The position numbers and the translations under genes are program-made. The notes under the pieces are model-generated. The model was not told the origin of the DNA, did no database searches, and saw nothing but the letters and a program-made list of their open reading frames with translations. A stretch of 64,000 bases of DNA from Longispora sp040681875. GTDB taxonomy: Bacteria; Actinomycetota; Actinomycetes; Mycobacteriales; Micromonosporaceae. Shown piece after piece: positions 16,077-24,711 of the stretch. How positions within the stretch are numbered: position 1 is the stretch's first letter; each line of letters begins with the position of its first letter. The stretch covers positions 124,001 to 188,000 of the forward strand of contig NZ_JBFAZP010000011.1 in assembly GCF_040681875.1 (NCBI RefSeq), in the 5' to 3' direction.

Positions 16077-16676
16077 CTAGCAAGCGATACCCCGCAGAAC
16101 GTTGTCAACTACGCGTTCCGCCAGGTGATCCGTGCCCACATTTGGGGCATTGCCAATCAAAGTCATGAACATGGGCCCCGACAACAGTATGAGCGCGAGC
16201 TCGACATCGATATCGGAACGTAATTCACCGGTGACTATCCCCCGCCGAAGTACGTCGCGGATCACATCCCGGCGGTGGTCCATGAACTTGATGAACTGGG
16301 TCCGGAGCGGCCCCTGGCGCTGCAACTCGGGAATCAGGCACGGCATGATCCGGCCCGCCCGGCTGTCCCGGGCCTCCCACGACTGCTGCATGAGCGCGAT
16401 GAGATCGTCGCGCACGCTCTCGCCGGGCGGCACGTCCAACGGCTGCTTGAGGGTCGCGATCGCGTCGAGGATCAGGGCTTCCTTGTGCGGCCAGCGCCGG
16501 TACACCGTGGCCTTGCCGACCCCGGCCCGGGAGGCGACCGCCTCCATGGACAACGCCTCGACCGTGGTGCCCTCCGCGAGGAACTCCAGCACCGCGTCGA
16601 TGATCGCTTCGTCCGCGCGGGCACTCCGGGGCCGCCCTGGCGGCCTCGGAGTGCTCTGCGTAGTCGTCTCAGACAT
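16077..16676 (-). CDS. TetR/AcrR family transcriptional regulator
   Basis: 199 residues. The N-terminal helix-turn-helix spans about 20-70 (SMEAVASRAGVGKATVYRRW is the classic TetR recognition region), followed by an all-helical ligand domain with the C-terminal TetR_C fold. It is 11 bases downstream of the DHA2 efflux gene in the same direction and is likely co-transcribed with it. The palindrome at 18303-18329 upstream of the pump is the likely operator, which would make the pair self-controlled. Confidence 0.93.
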   Translation of the reverse strand: MSETTTQSTPRPPGRPRSARADEAIIDAVLEFLAEGTTVEALSMEAVASRAGVGKATVYRRWPHKEALILDAIATLKQPLDVPPGESVRDDLIALMQQSWEARDSRAGRIMPCLIPELQRQGPLRTQFIKFMDHRRDVIRDVLRRGIVTGELRSDIDVELALILLSGPMFMTLIGNAPNVGTDHLAERVVDNVLRGIAC

Positions 16677-16687
16677 CGTGCGTCAGA

Positions 16688-18256
16688 TTAGCGGACATCG
16701 ACAAGCTGCGGTTCTTCCGCCTCGACCCGCACCGGAGCCGGCTTCCCCGGCAGCCAGCGCAGTACGGCCAGGGCGCCCAGGAGGGCCACGCTCGCGGCGA
16801 TCGCGGCCACCCAGTGCATCGCGTGCACGAAGGACTCGTTCGCCGACGGGATCAGCGAGTTGCCGGCCGGCCCGATCTTGGCCGCGACCGCGTACGTCGC
16901 CGCGATCGACTCCGATGCCACATGGCGGACGTTCTCCGGAAAGGCGACGAGGTGGCTCGCCATCTGGTCCCGGTACACCTGGGAGAGCAGCGAACCGAGG
17001 ACCGCGACGCCCAGCGCGCCACCGACCTGGCGGATCGTGTTGTTCACCGCCGAGCCGACGCCGGCCTTCTCCCGGGGCAGGGACGCCATCACGGCCTCCG
17101 TGGTCGGCGGGATGACGTTGGCCATGCCGGCGCCCTGGATGAAGAAGACGGTGCACAGTACCCAGATGGGGGTGTTCTCATCGATGACGAAGACGAACGC
17201 GCTCAGCGCGACGGCCACCAGCGCCATGCCGACCGCGCAGACCGCCTTCGCCCCGAACCTCTTCACCAGGCCGGCGCTCTGCGGCGCGAAGATCAGCTGC
17301 GCGCCGGCGAACGGCAGGAACAGCAGGCCGGTCTCCAGCGGGCTGTAGCCGCGCACCATCTGCAGGTAGAACGCGCCGAAGAACATGACGCCCATCGCCG
17401 CGAAGAACGCGAGGCCGACCGCCGCGACGGCCGCCGAGAAGCGCGGGTCGCGGAACAGCTTGACGTCGAGGGCCGGGTGGTCGATGCGCCGCTCGTAGAG
17501 GACGAAGGCCGCCAGGATCACGACGCCCGCCGCGATCGAGCCCCACACCTCCAACTGGCCCCAGTCGCCCGAGTCGCCGCCGGTGATGATGCCGTACACG
17601 AAGAGGGTCAGGCCGACGATCGAGAGCAGTACCCCCGTGACGTCGATCTTTCCGGGTTTCGGGTCTCTCGACTCCGGGACCAGGAGCAGCACCGCGGCGA
17701 CGCCGACGATGATGATCGGCACGTTGATCAGGAAGACCGAGCCCCACCAGAAGTGCTCCAGCAGCGCGCCGCCGACGACCGGGCCGATCGCCACGGCCAG
17801 GCCGACGGAACCCGCCCAGACGCCGATCGCCTTCGCCCGCTCCCGGGGGTCGAACACGTTCGAGATGATCGAGAGGGTGGCCGGCATGATGGCCGCGCCG
17901 CCCAGGCCCATCAGGGCGCGGGCCGCGATCAGCTGGCCGGGGTCCTGCGCGTAGGCCGAGGCCAGCGAGGCGATGCCGAAGACGATCAGGCCGGCGACGA
18001 GCATCCGCTTCCGGCCGACGCGGTCACCGAGGACGCCGAAGGTGAAGAGCAGACCCGCAAACACGAGGGTGTACGAGTTGATCGCCCACTCCAGCTGGCT
18101 CTGGCTCGCGCCGAGTCCGGCATTCGGGTCGGCGATGGTCTTCATCGCCACGTTGAGGATGGTGTTGTCGAGTACGACGACGAGCAGGCTGACGACCAGC
18201 ACGCCGAGGATCTTCCAGCGCTGCGGGTGGCCGGTTGTGGGTGCGTCCACGTGCAC
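16688..18256 (-). CDS. DHA2-family MFS multidrug exporter (EmrB/QacA type, 14 helices)
   Basis: 522 residues with about 14 predicted membrane helices. Motif A appears as GVLGDRVGRKRM, motif C as AIGPVVGGALLEH, and the membrane acid motif D1 as VVVLDNTILNVAM. Expected to be a proton-driven exporter of hydrophobic or cationic drugs. GTG start at 18256. It heads a two-gene unit with the TetR gene, and its upstream region holds TetR-like palindromes, so induction by a pump substrate is likely. Confidence 0.93.
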   Translation of the reverse strand: MHVDAPTTGHPQRWKILGVLVVSLLVVVLDNTILNVAMKTIADPNAGLGASQSQLEWAINSYTLVFAGLLFTFGVLGDRVGRKRMLVAGLIVFGIASLASAYAQDPGQLIAARALMGLGGAAIMPATLSIISNVFDPRERAKAIGVWAGSVGLAVAIGPVVGGALLEHFWWGSVFLINVPIIIVGVAAVLLLVPESRDPKPGKIDVTGVLLSIVGLTLFVYGIITGGDSGDWGQLEVWGSIAAGVVILAAFVLYERRIDHPALDVKLFRDPRFSAAVAAVGLAFFAAMGVMFFGAFYLQMVRGYSPLETGLLFLPFAGAQLIFAPQSAGLVKRFGAKAVCAVGMALVAVALSAFVFVIDENTPIWVLCTVFFIQGAGMANVIPPTTEAVMASLPREKAGVGSAVNNTIRQVGGALGVAVLGSLLSQVYRDQMASHLVAFPENVRHVASESIAATYAVAAKIGPAGNSLIPSANESFVHAMHWVAAIAASVALLGALAVLRWLPGKPAPVRVEAEEPQLVDVR

Positions 18257-18268
18257 TCCAAGTTTAGA

Positions 18269-18329
18269 TACGAGACTGTTCCGTAACCCTATGCTCAGCC
18301 TTTACGATACGGAACCGTTCTGTATCGTA
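18269..18329 (-). promoter_or_regulatory. Tandem palindromic operators upstream of the DHA2 pump
   Basis: The main site at 18303-18329 is a near-perfect 27-base palindrome: TACGATAC and GTATCGTA arms around a GGAACCGTTC-like centre, with only three non-symmetric positions. A weaker related palindrome (TACGAGACTGTTCCGTA, 18269-18285) lies nearer the start codon and shares the GTTCCGTA half. Both fit a TetR-type dimer site over the promoter of the pump-regulator operon. Binding is inferred. Confidence 0.7.
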
Positions 18330-18389
18330 GGTCACATCTCCACTGCTCAGTCAACTGATCAGGGTGCGGGTGGGATGCGGGTACGGCGG

Positions 18390-21300
18390 TCAGGCGTCGC
18401 GGGCCGGGCCGGTGGCGGGCACGCTTGAGCCGTGGGCCGCCGCGTGGAAGTCCGCGAACGCCGCGCTGAGGGTGGGCTCGGCGACCAGGGCGCGCGGGGC
18501 GGCGCCGATCGCGGTGAGGATGTCCGAGGCGGCGGTCCAGTGCCCCTGGTCGCCCGTGACCCGGCGAGCACGACCAGGCTGACCGCCTCGCCCGGCCGGT
18601 CGCCCATCCGGAGGTGACTGGCGAGAGCCGTCCGGGCCTGCGCGGCCGCTTGGACGGGTCGCCCCCGGGCTGAGTCCGCCTCGGCCCCCAGGTTCAGCGC
18701 GTGCGCCTCGAGCATGACGTACCCGCGCTGCCGGGTGCCGGCGAGCACGTCACCGAGGCCATCGAGGGCAGCCTCGACGAGACCTGCCCTGAGCAGGGTT
18801 TCCGCCCTGTCCAACAGACACCCGGCCCGAACCACGTTGATCTGCTCCCCGGCGAGGACAACCGCCTCGGCATGCAGTTCGAGGGCTTCGTCGTGGAACC
18901 CGAGAAGGCTGCGGGTCGTCGCGAGGGTGCTGAGTGTTCTCGCCTCGAAACGGGTGTGCCGGGACTCGCGTACCACTACGAGAGCAGCCTCGACGGTGCT
19001 CAGCGCCTCATCGTGTCGGCCGCACTCGTTGTGCACCCTCGCGATCCGCTCCTCCGCGACGCACACGGTCTCGACGCCGCCCCTCTCCCGAGCGAGCGCG
19101 GCTGCCTCGGCGAGAACCGCGAGCGCCGCCTCCGGCTCACCGAGCTTGCGGTGGATGTCACCCACTCCGGAGAGGAGGGAGGCCACGAGACTGGTGAATC
19201 CGGCGTCCCTGGCCATGGCCAGGCCGGCACTGGCCGCTTCGCCGGCCTCGCGCAGCCGGCCCAGGTGGTACAGCGAGGACGACATGTTGTGCAGAACTGA
19301 CACGTGCTGGGTGGTGCTGGGATTCAGCCGCAGCACGCCTTCGAACGCCTCGACCGCAGCCTCCGCCTCCCCATCCAGATGCAGGATGTTGCCCAGGTTC
19401 ATCAACTGGCTGGCTTCGTTCGCGGTGAGCCCGTGCTCGCGGCTCAGAAGGAGAGCCGCCCGCGCATGGTCGGCAGCATGCGAATAGCTGCCCGAGGTCG
19501 CGTGGGCGAGGCTGAGGCTGCCGTGCGCGGAGATCTGGGCGGCCGGTTCACCTGCGGTGTCGGCGGCGGCCAGGGCGGCTCCCGCGACGTCGAACCACTC
19601 CAGGAGGAGCTTCCGCAACCACAGGTAGCCGCGCAGGCTGTCGCTGATCAGCCATTTCCACTCCGGCCTGAGCCCGGCGGGAGGATCCAGTACGGCCGCG
19701 ATCAGGGTGACCCGCTCGGCGTCCAACCAACTCAGGGCCTCCTCGTGGCTGTCGAATCCGCGCACAGCGCGGCCGAGGTCCGCCGGGAGGGGAAGACGGA
19801 CCATGTGTGGAAGAACGAGTCCCGCTGCCGCGTGCGCGGCGTGCAGGTACCAGCGGTAGAAGCGCTCCACGGCCTCCGCGCTCCCGGCGGGAGGATGCTC
19901 ACGGGCGTACTCGCGAACGAGGTCGTGCATTTCGAACCGACCGCCGCCGAGGGCGTCGACCAGGTGGGCGGCGACAAGCCTGTCCAGCGCCCGCGACACC
20001 TCGGCCGGGTCGGCGTCCGCCAGTTCGGCCGCGCTGTCCGCCGTGAAGCTGCCGCCCGGCACCAGACCCAGCAGGCAGAAGAGGCGGGCCGCGTCCGGGC
20101 TGAGGGACGCGTGGGACAGGCCGATCATCACCCGGACCGAGGACTGCGCGTCGCCCGGGACCTCCAGAACGCCGAGCCGGTCCCCGCGCAGCCGGTCGCA
20201 GAGCGCCGCGGTCGTGAGCTGCGGGTCGTCGGACAGGGCGGCGGCGGCGATCCGCAGGGCCAGCGGCAGGTACCCGCAGAGCTCGGCGAGGTCCGCCGCC
20301 GCGTCCGGATCCAGACCGATGCGTCCGGCACCCACGATCGGGACGAGCAGCGCCCGCGCCTCGGCGGCCGAGAGCACCCCCACGTCGACCCGGCGCGCGC
20401 CGTCGCGGGCCACGAGTCCACCGAGACGGTTACGGCTGGTGATCAGCGCGAGCGATCCCGACGTGCCGGGCAGCAGGGGCCGGACCTGTTCCGGGCTGTT
20501 GGCGTTGTCGAGGACGACCAGCACGTTCCGCCCGGCCAGCAGCGACCGGTACAGACCGGCCGCCTCCTCGACGTCCAGGGGAACCTTCTCCGGGGCGACC
20601 CCGAGCGCGCGCAGGAACCGGGCGAGCACCTCGGACGGGCGCAGCGGGGCCGCCGAGGAGTAGCCGTGCAGGTTCACGTAGAGCTGGCCGTCGGGGAAGC
20701 GTCCCTGGACCCGGTGCGCCCAGTGCACCGCGAGCGCCGTCTTGCCGACCCCGCCCGCCCCGGCGAGGGCCGTGATGACGACCGCCCCGGAGGGCGACAC
20801 CTCGGAGAGTTGACCGTCGAGCCTGCGGACGTGCTCCTCCCGGCCGGTGAAGTCCGCGACGTCGGGGGGCAGTTGGGCGGGAACGACGTCCGACCGGCGC
20901 GCGGGCACGGCGAGTGTCGGGTCCGCGCGGACGATGCGGCGGTACAGGCTGGTCAGCTCGCGGCGCGGATCGAGGCCGAGCCGGTCGGCGAGGATGCCAC
21001 GGGTCCGCTCGTAGGCGTCGAGGGCGTCCTGCCGGCGGCCGGCGCGGTACAGCGCCAGCATCCGGAGCTCGGCCAGCGACTCCCGGAGCGGATGCGTCCC
21101 GCCCAGGGTGTCGAGTTCGTCGACGATCAGCGCGTGCCGGCCCAGGTCGAGGTCCGCCGCCAGCCGGACCTCGGTCACCGCGAGCAGGGACTCGGCGCAG
21201 GGCCCGGCCAGGTGCTCGCGAACCCGCTCCGTGGCCACTGTGCCGAGGAGCGGGCCCCGGTACAGCGCGATCGCCGTGGCCGCCAGGGTCGAGCGCGCTG

Positions 21301-21646
21301 CCGGGTCGGTGGCCGCATGCGCCTGTTCGCACAGGGCCTGGAACCGGTGCACGTCGACCAGGGTCGGGTCGCCGTCCAGTACGTAGCCGGCGCTGCGGGT
21401 GGCGAGCCGGACCGGGGCGTCGGCCAGCGCCTTGCGGAGCCGGGAGACCGAGACGTGCAGCGACTGGCGGGCGCGCTCCGGTGGGGCGTCGCCCCAGAGC
21501 AGAGCGACGAGCTTCTCGACGGGTACCGGGGTGCCCAGGTGGACCAGCAGCACGCCCAGCAGGCAGCGGTCCATCCGGCGGAGGCCCAGGTCACGGGGGA
21601 TGTCCCCGACGAGGACCTCCACTGCGCCGAGTACCCGGAACTCCAT
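18390..21646 (-). CDS. AfsR/SARP-type regulator with NB-ARC and TPR repeats (frameshift near 18563)
   Basis: Large regulator of the AfsR/DnrI class. It has an OmpR-like winged helix (1-90), a BTAD domain (about 95-240; ELRMLALYRAGRRQDALDAY), an NB-ARC ATPase with P-loop GAGGVGKTALAVHWAH (about 290-310) and Walker B LVVLDN, and TPR repeats from about 740 to the end. The unbroken frame runs to 18359, but after VSLVVLAG the protein becomes Arg/Pro/Ser-rich nonsense. Adding one base near 18563 (CCGG to CCGGG) restores VTGDQGHWTAASDILTAIGA and a stop at 18390, giving about 1085 residues. I give the restored span. Such proteins often switch on secondary-metabolite clusters after phosphorylation, but no such cluster is visible here. 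Confidence 0.9.
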
Positions 21647-21704
21647 GATCCCGACCTTAGCCGGGGCGGGGCAACGTACCCGGCGAAGGGGTTCCGGGGT
21701 TGGG

Positions 21705-22004
21705 TCAGGCCGTGGCGTGCCGGAGCAGGTAGTCGATGAACGCGGCGCGGAGCAGGGGTTCGGCGTCGCCGTAGCCGCGACCGTCGCCCGAGAACTCCGA
21801 CCACATGCCGATCGCCTCGTCCACGGACGTCACCACGGAACCGAGGGAACCGTCGACCTGTTCGTAGGCGTAGGCGTCCGGGGAGTGCTGCATCACGTCC
21901 ACCAGGAACGCGAGGTCCTTGCGCTCCCGGGCCAGGTCGAAGGCCCGGTGCCGGAGTTCCTCGGTGGTCAGCTCGTCCAGGGCGGCGAAGCGGGCGTCAG
22001 TCAT
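21705..22004 (-). CDS. Small acidic conserved-type protein, unknown function
   Basis: 99 residues, acidic, mainly helical and with no signal peptide or membrane segment (MTDARFAALDELTTEELRHR at the start; WSEFSGDGRGYGDAEPLLRA near the end). Its codon use is typical of the window and the ATG at 22004 is in good context, so I think it is a real gene. I do not recognise a named domain. It lies upstream of the SARP gene, same strand, 58 bases apart. Confidence 0.6.
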   Translation of the reverse strand: MTDARFAALDELTTEELRHRAFDLARERKDLAFLVDVMQHSPDAYAYEQVDGSLGSVVTSVDEAIGMWSEFSGDGRGYGDAEPLLRAAFIDYLLRHATA

Positions 22005-22211
22005 GGCTCCACGCTACGACGCGGAACGGCCGGGGTCGGCGTTTCGGCGCAGGGAGAGACACGGGCCACGGGGTGGGGCGTCCCGCGCCGGCTTCAGTGG
22101 CTTCTTCGGCGCGGGATGGGCGGCGCCGGATGGGCGGCGCGCCAAGCGCGGCGCGGGACGGGGCCGGCCCTGCCAGCGGGCCACGGGACGGGCGGGCAGG
22201 CCAGCGCGGCG

Positions 22212-22277
22212 CGGGACCGGTGGGCCGGCCGGTGGGGCGCGGCACGGGACCGGCGAGCCGGCCGGCGGGGCGCGGTG
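22212..22277. repeat. Two-unit 33-bp imperfect tandem repeat in a GC-rich spacer
   Basis: Units at 22212-22244 and 22245-22277 share CGGGACCGG..GCCGGCCGG.GGGGCGCGG. The whole 22005-22290 gap between the 99-residue gene and the SSI gene is extremely GC-rich and repetitive, without a credible gene. The second unit lies 13 bases beyond the SSI stop codon and could fold into strong hairpins acting as a terminator. Confidence 0.6.
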
Positions 22278-22290
22278 CTGCCAGGGGGCG

Positions 22291-22773
22291 TCAGAAGTCC
22301 AGGATGCCGTCGGTCTGGGTGATCGCGACGCACCGGTTGGAGTAGGTGGCCACGAAGTCGGTCAGCCCGCCGTGCCAGACACCGGCGACGTGCACCCGCA
22401 CCGGCGAGTACTCCAGGGTGCAGCCTTCGTTGGTCGGCTGGAGCTTCAGGAAGTCCCCACCGGCCGCCGCGAGCTTCGCGCAGGCGTCCTCGGCGTTGGG
22501 GTGGGTGCCGCCGGCCGGAGCGCACGTCAGGGTGACCTCGGAGGCGGGCCCGCGCTGCGGGGTGACGGTGAGGACGAGAGCGGCGGCGTCCGAGCGGGTG
22601 AGGGCCGCCGGGGCGAACCGGGCCTCGGCGTCGGCCTGGACCGGGGCGGGCCGGGTCATGGCGTCGCCGTGGACCGACCGGGTCTCGGTGTCGGCCTGGG
22701 CCGGGACGGTGGGGGCGAGGACGACGCAGGCGGCGGCGAGGACGACGCAGCAGCGGGTGACCAGCGCGTTCAC
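22291..22773 (-). CDS. Secreted subtilisin inhibitor-like (SSI family) protein
   Basis: 160 residues from the GTG at 22773, which has AAAAGGAG five bases upstream. A signal peptide of about 25-29 residues (ending VPAQA) and a spacer rich in Ala, Asp and Thr precede the SSI domain. Diagnostic features are LVLTVTPQRGPASEVTLTC, GGTHPNAEDAC, CTLEYSPVRVHVAGVW and the final SNRCVAITQTDGILDF, giving the four cysteines of two disulfides. By alignment with SSI (C-P-M-V-Y-D-P-V), the reactive bond is Leu-Glu in CTLEYSPV, so P1 is Leu, consistent with inhibition of subtilisin or chymotrypsin-like enzymes. The longer frame upstream is not real. Confidence 0.92.
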   Translation of the reverse strand: MNALVTRCCVVLAAACVVLAPTVPAQADTETRSVHGDAMTRPAPVQADAEARFAPAALTRSDAAALVLTVTPQRGPASEVTLTCAPAGGTHPNAEDACAKLAAAGGDFLKLQPTNEGCTLEYSPVRVHVAGVWHGGLTDFVATYSNRCVAITQTDGILDF

Positions 22774-23010
22774 ACGGGCTCCTTTTCGGGGATCCGTCGG
22801 CGGGGCGCGGGGCGCGCTGCGGCGGTCCGCGGACCCGTCCGTCAATATAGCCCCGCACCCGTCTAATGCGGTTATTTGGGGTTTCTGAGGCGTTTCCTGG
22901 CGACCCAGGGCCTGGATTGTGATCCAACTCACTCCCGTCGCGCGGGCGGGGATGGCGCGTCGGTGCCGTTTCGGCCCAGGCGGGCGCCCCGACCGGGCCT
23001 GGAGCACGAG

Positions 23011-23050
23011 AAAGGCCCCTCACCTGAGTTTCCCCAGGTCAGGGGCCTTT
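23011..23050 (-). terminator. Terminator hairpin after tRNA-Tyr
   Basis: Arms AAAGGCCCCTCACCTG and CAGGTCAGGGGCCTTT form a 16-bp stem with one mismatch around an 8-base loop. It begins 13 bases beyond the tRNA-Tyr 3' end on the minus strand, and the arm end CCTTT supplies a short U-run. Confidence 0.8.
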
Positions 23051-23062
23051 CCTTACACCGCG

Positions 23063-23143
23063 TGGCGGGTACAAGATTCGAACTTGTGTAGCTTACGCGA
23101 CGGATTTACAGTCCGCTCCCATTGGCCGCTCGGGCAACCCGCC
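23063..23143 (-). tRNA. tRNA-Tyr (anticodon GTA)
   Basis: 81-base class II tRNA with a long variable arm. Acceptor GGCGGGT pairs with ACCCGCC; anticodon region GACTGTAAATC gives GTA; T-arm ACAAGTTCGAATCTTGT; discriminator A. CCA is not encoded. Confidence 0.96.
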
Positions 23144-23269
23144 GGGGTGTTGCGGCCAACATCAGTGGCAGCGGAAGCAAGGATAGCCGTAACACCCGGG
23201 GGGTTCGCAACCGGGTACCGTCAGTGGGTTCCACCTTTGGTCGAGTACACGCAGATTTTGGGAGCTACG

Positions 23270-23761
23270 TTGGCTAATCCCTCCTTCGACATCGTCAGCA
23301 AGACCGACCAGCAGGAGGTCGACAACGCGGTCAACCAGACGGCCAAGGAGCTGTCGCAGCGTTTCGACTTCCGGGGCACGGGCGCGGAGATCACCAAGTC
23401 GGGTGAGGACGCGATCGCGCTGCAGGCCGAGACCGAGGACCGGGTCCTCGCCGCGCTGGAGGTCCTCAAGGAGAAGCTGATCAAGCGGAACATCTCGCTG
23501 AAGGCTCTCGACGCGGGCGAGGCGCGCTCGTCCGGCAAGATCTACAAGATCGACTGCAAGATCGTGCAGGGGATCGACCAGGAGAAGGCCAAGAAGATCA
23601 CCAAGGCGATCCGGGACGAGGGCCCCAAGGGTGTCCAGGCCCAGATCCAGGGGGACCAGATCCGGGTCACGGGCAAGAAGCTCGACGATCTCCAGGAGAC
23701 GATCGCGCTGCTCAAGGGGCAGGACTTCGACGTCGCCCTGCAGTTCACGAACTACCGCTAG
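23270..23761 (+). CDS. yajQ: YajQ family nucleotide-binding protein
   Basis: 163 residues, the normal family length. The N-terminus reads MANPSFDIVSKTDQQEVDNA and the two-domain YajQ fold is recognisable (FDFRGTGAEITKSGEDAI, KIDCKIVQGIDQEKAKKI, RVTGKKLDDLQETIALLKGQ). The TTG start at 23270 is chosen because GGGAG lies six bases upstream and the product then matches the family; the open frame itself goes back to 22919 across tRNA-Tyr. YajQ proteins bind nucleotides and, in some proteobacteria, cyclic di-GMP; the role in actinobacteria is not settled. Confidence 0.93.
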   Translation: MANPSFDIVSKTDQQEVDNAVNQTAKELSQRFDFRGTGAEITKSGEDAIALQAETEDRVLAALEVLKEKLIKRNISLKALDAGEARSSGKIYKIDCKIVQGIDQEKAKKITKAIRDEGPKGVQAQIQGDQIRVTGKKLDDLQETIALLKGQDFDVALQFTNYR

Positions 23762-23807
23762 ACGGGTACCCGGGGCGCGGCGGGTTCGTCGCGCCCCGAG
23801 CCGGGGA

Positions 23808-24670
23808 CTACACCCGGTAGCTCGTCCCGGACGCCATCGCCTCCAGGCGCGCGATCCGGTCCGCCATCGGCGGGTGCGTCGCGAACAGCTTCGTCAGTCC
23901 GCCGCCCCGGAACGGGTTGGCGATCATCAGGTGTGCCGTGCTCGCGAGCTGCGCGTCCTCGGCCAGCGGCATGGCCTTCGCCCCCGCGTCGATCTTCCGC
24001 AGCGCGCTGGCCAGCCCCAGCGGGTCCCCGGTGAGGCTGGCCCCGGAGGCGTCCGCCTGGTACTCCCGGCTCCGGCTGATCGCCAGCTGGACGAGCCCGG
24101 CGGCCACCGGCCCCAGGATCATCAGCAGCAGCACGCCCAGGATGCCCGGGCCGTCGTCGTCCTCGGAGCGCCCGAAGGGGATGAACCAGGCGAGGTTCGC
24201 GAGCATCGTGATGATGCCGGCGAGCCCGGCGGCGACGCTGGAGATCAGGATGTCGCGGTTGTAGACGTGGGAAATTCGTGGCCGATGACGGCGCGCAGCT
24301 CCCTGCGGTCCAGTACCCGCAGAATGCCCTCTGTGACGGCCACAGCGGCGTGTTCCGGGTTCCGCCCGGTCGCGAAGGCGTTGGGCTGCATGGTGGGGCT
24401 CACATAGAGCCTGGGCATGGGCTGGCGGGCCCGGTCGGCGAGCTCGCGGACCATCGAGTGGAGCTCGGGGACCTGTTCGGGGGTCACCGCGACGGCGCCC
24501 ATCGCACGCAGGGCGAGCTTGTCGGAGAAGAAGTAGGTCGCGCCGTTGAGGGCGAGGGACAGCACCACGGCGATGAGCAGGCCGGTGCCGCCGCCGAGCC
24601 ACGCGCCGACGAGCATGATCATGCCGGTGAGGAGTCCGAGGAGTACCGCTGTCTTCAGGCCGTTCCGCAT
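23808..24670 (-). pseudogene. htpX: HtpX-like membrane zinc metalloprotease, frameshifted in the HExxH motif
   Basis: M48 family protease for quality control of membrane proteins. The 5' part (MRNGLKTAVLLGLLTGMIML to VIGHE) lies in one frame, and the 3' part (HVYNRDILISSVAAG to the end) in another. They join at 24268-24276, where GAATTTCCCACG lacks one base; restoring a T gives HEFSH, the zinc-binding motif, and a normal 287-residue protein with the downstream Glu ligand region SRSREYQADASGA. As written, translation stops at 24245 and the active site is lost. Everything else is intact, so a sequencing error or a very recent mutation is likely. It lies downstream of nuoN2 on the same strand. 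Confidence 0.88.
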
Positions 24671-24711
24671 GACTGGTGCAACAGCGGGTACCCCTCGGCG
24701 CTTCCGTGACG

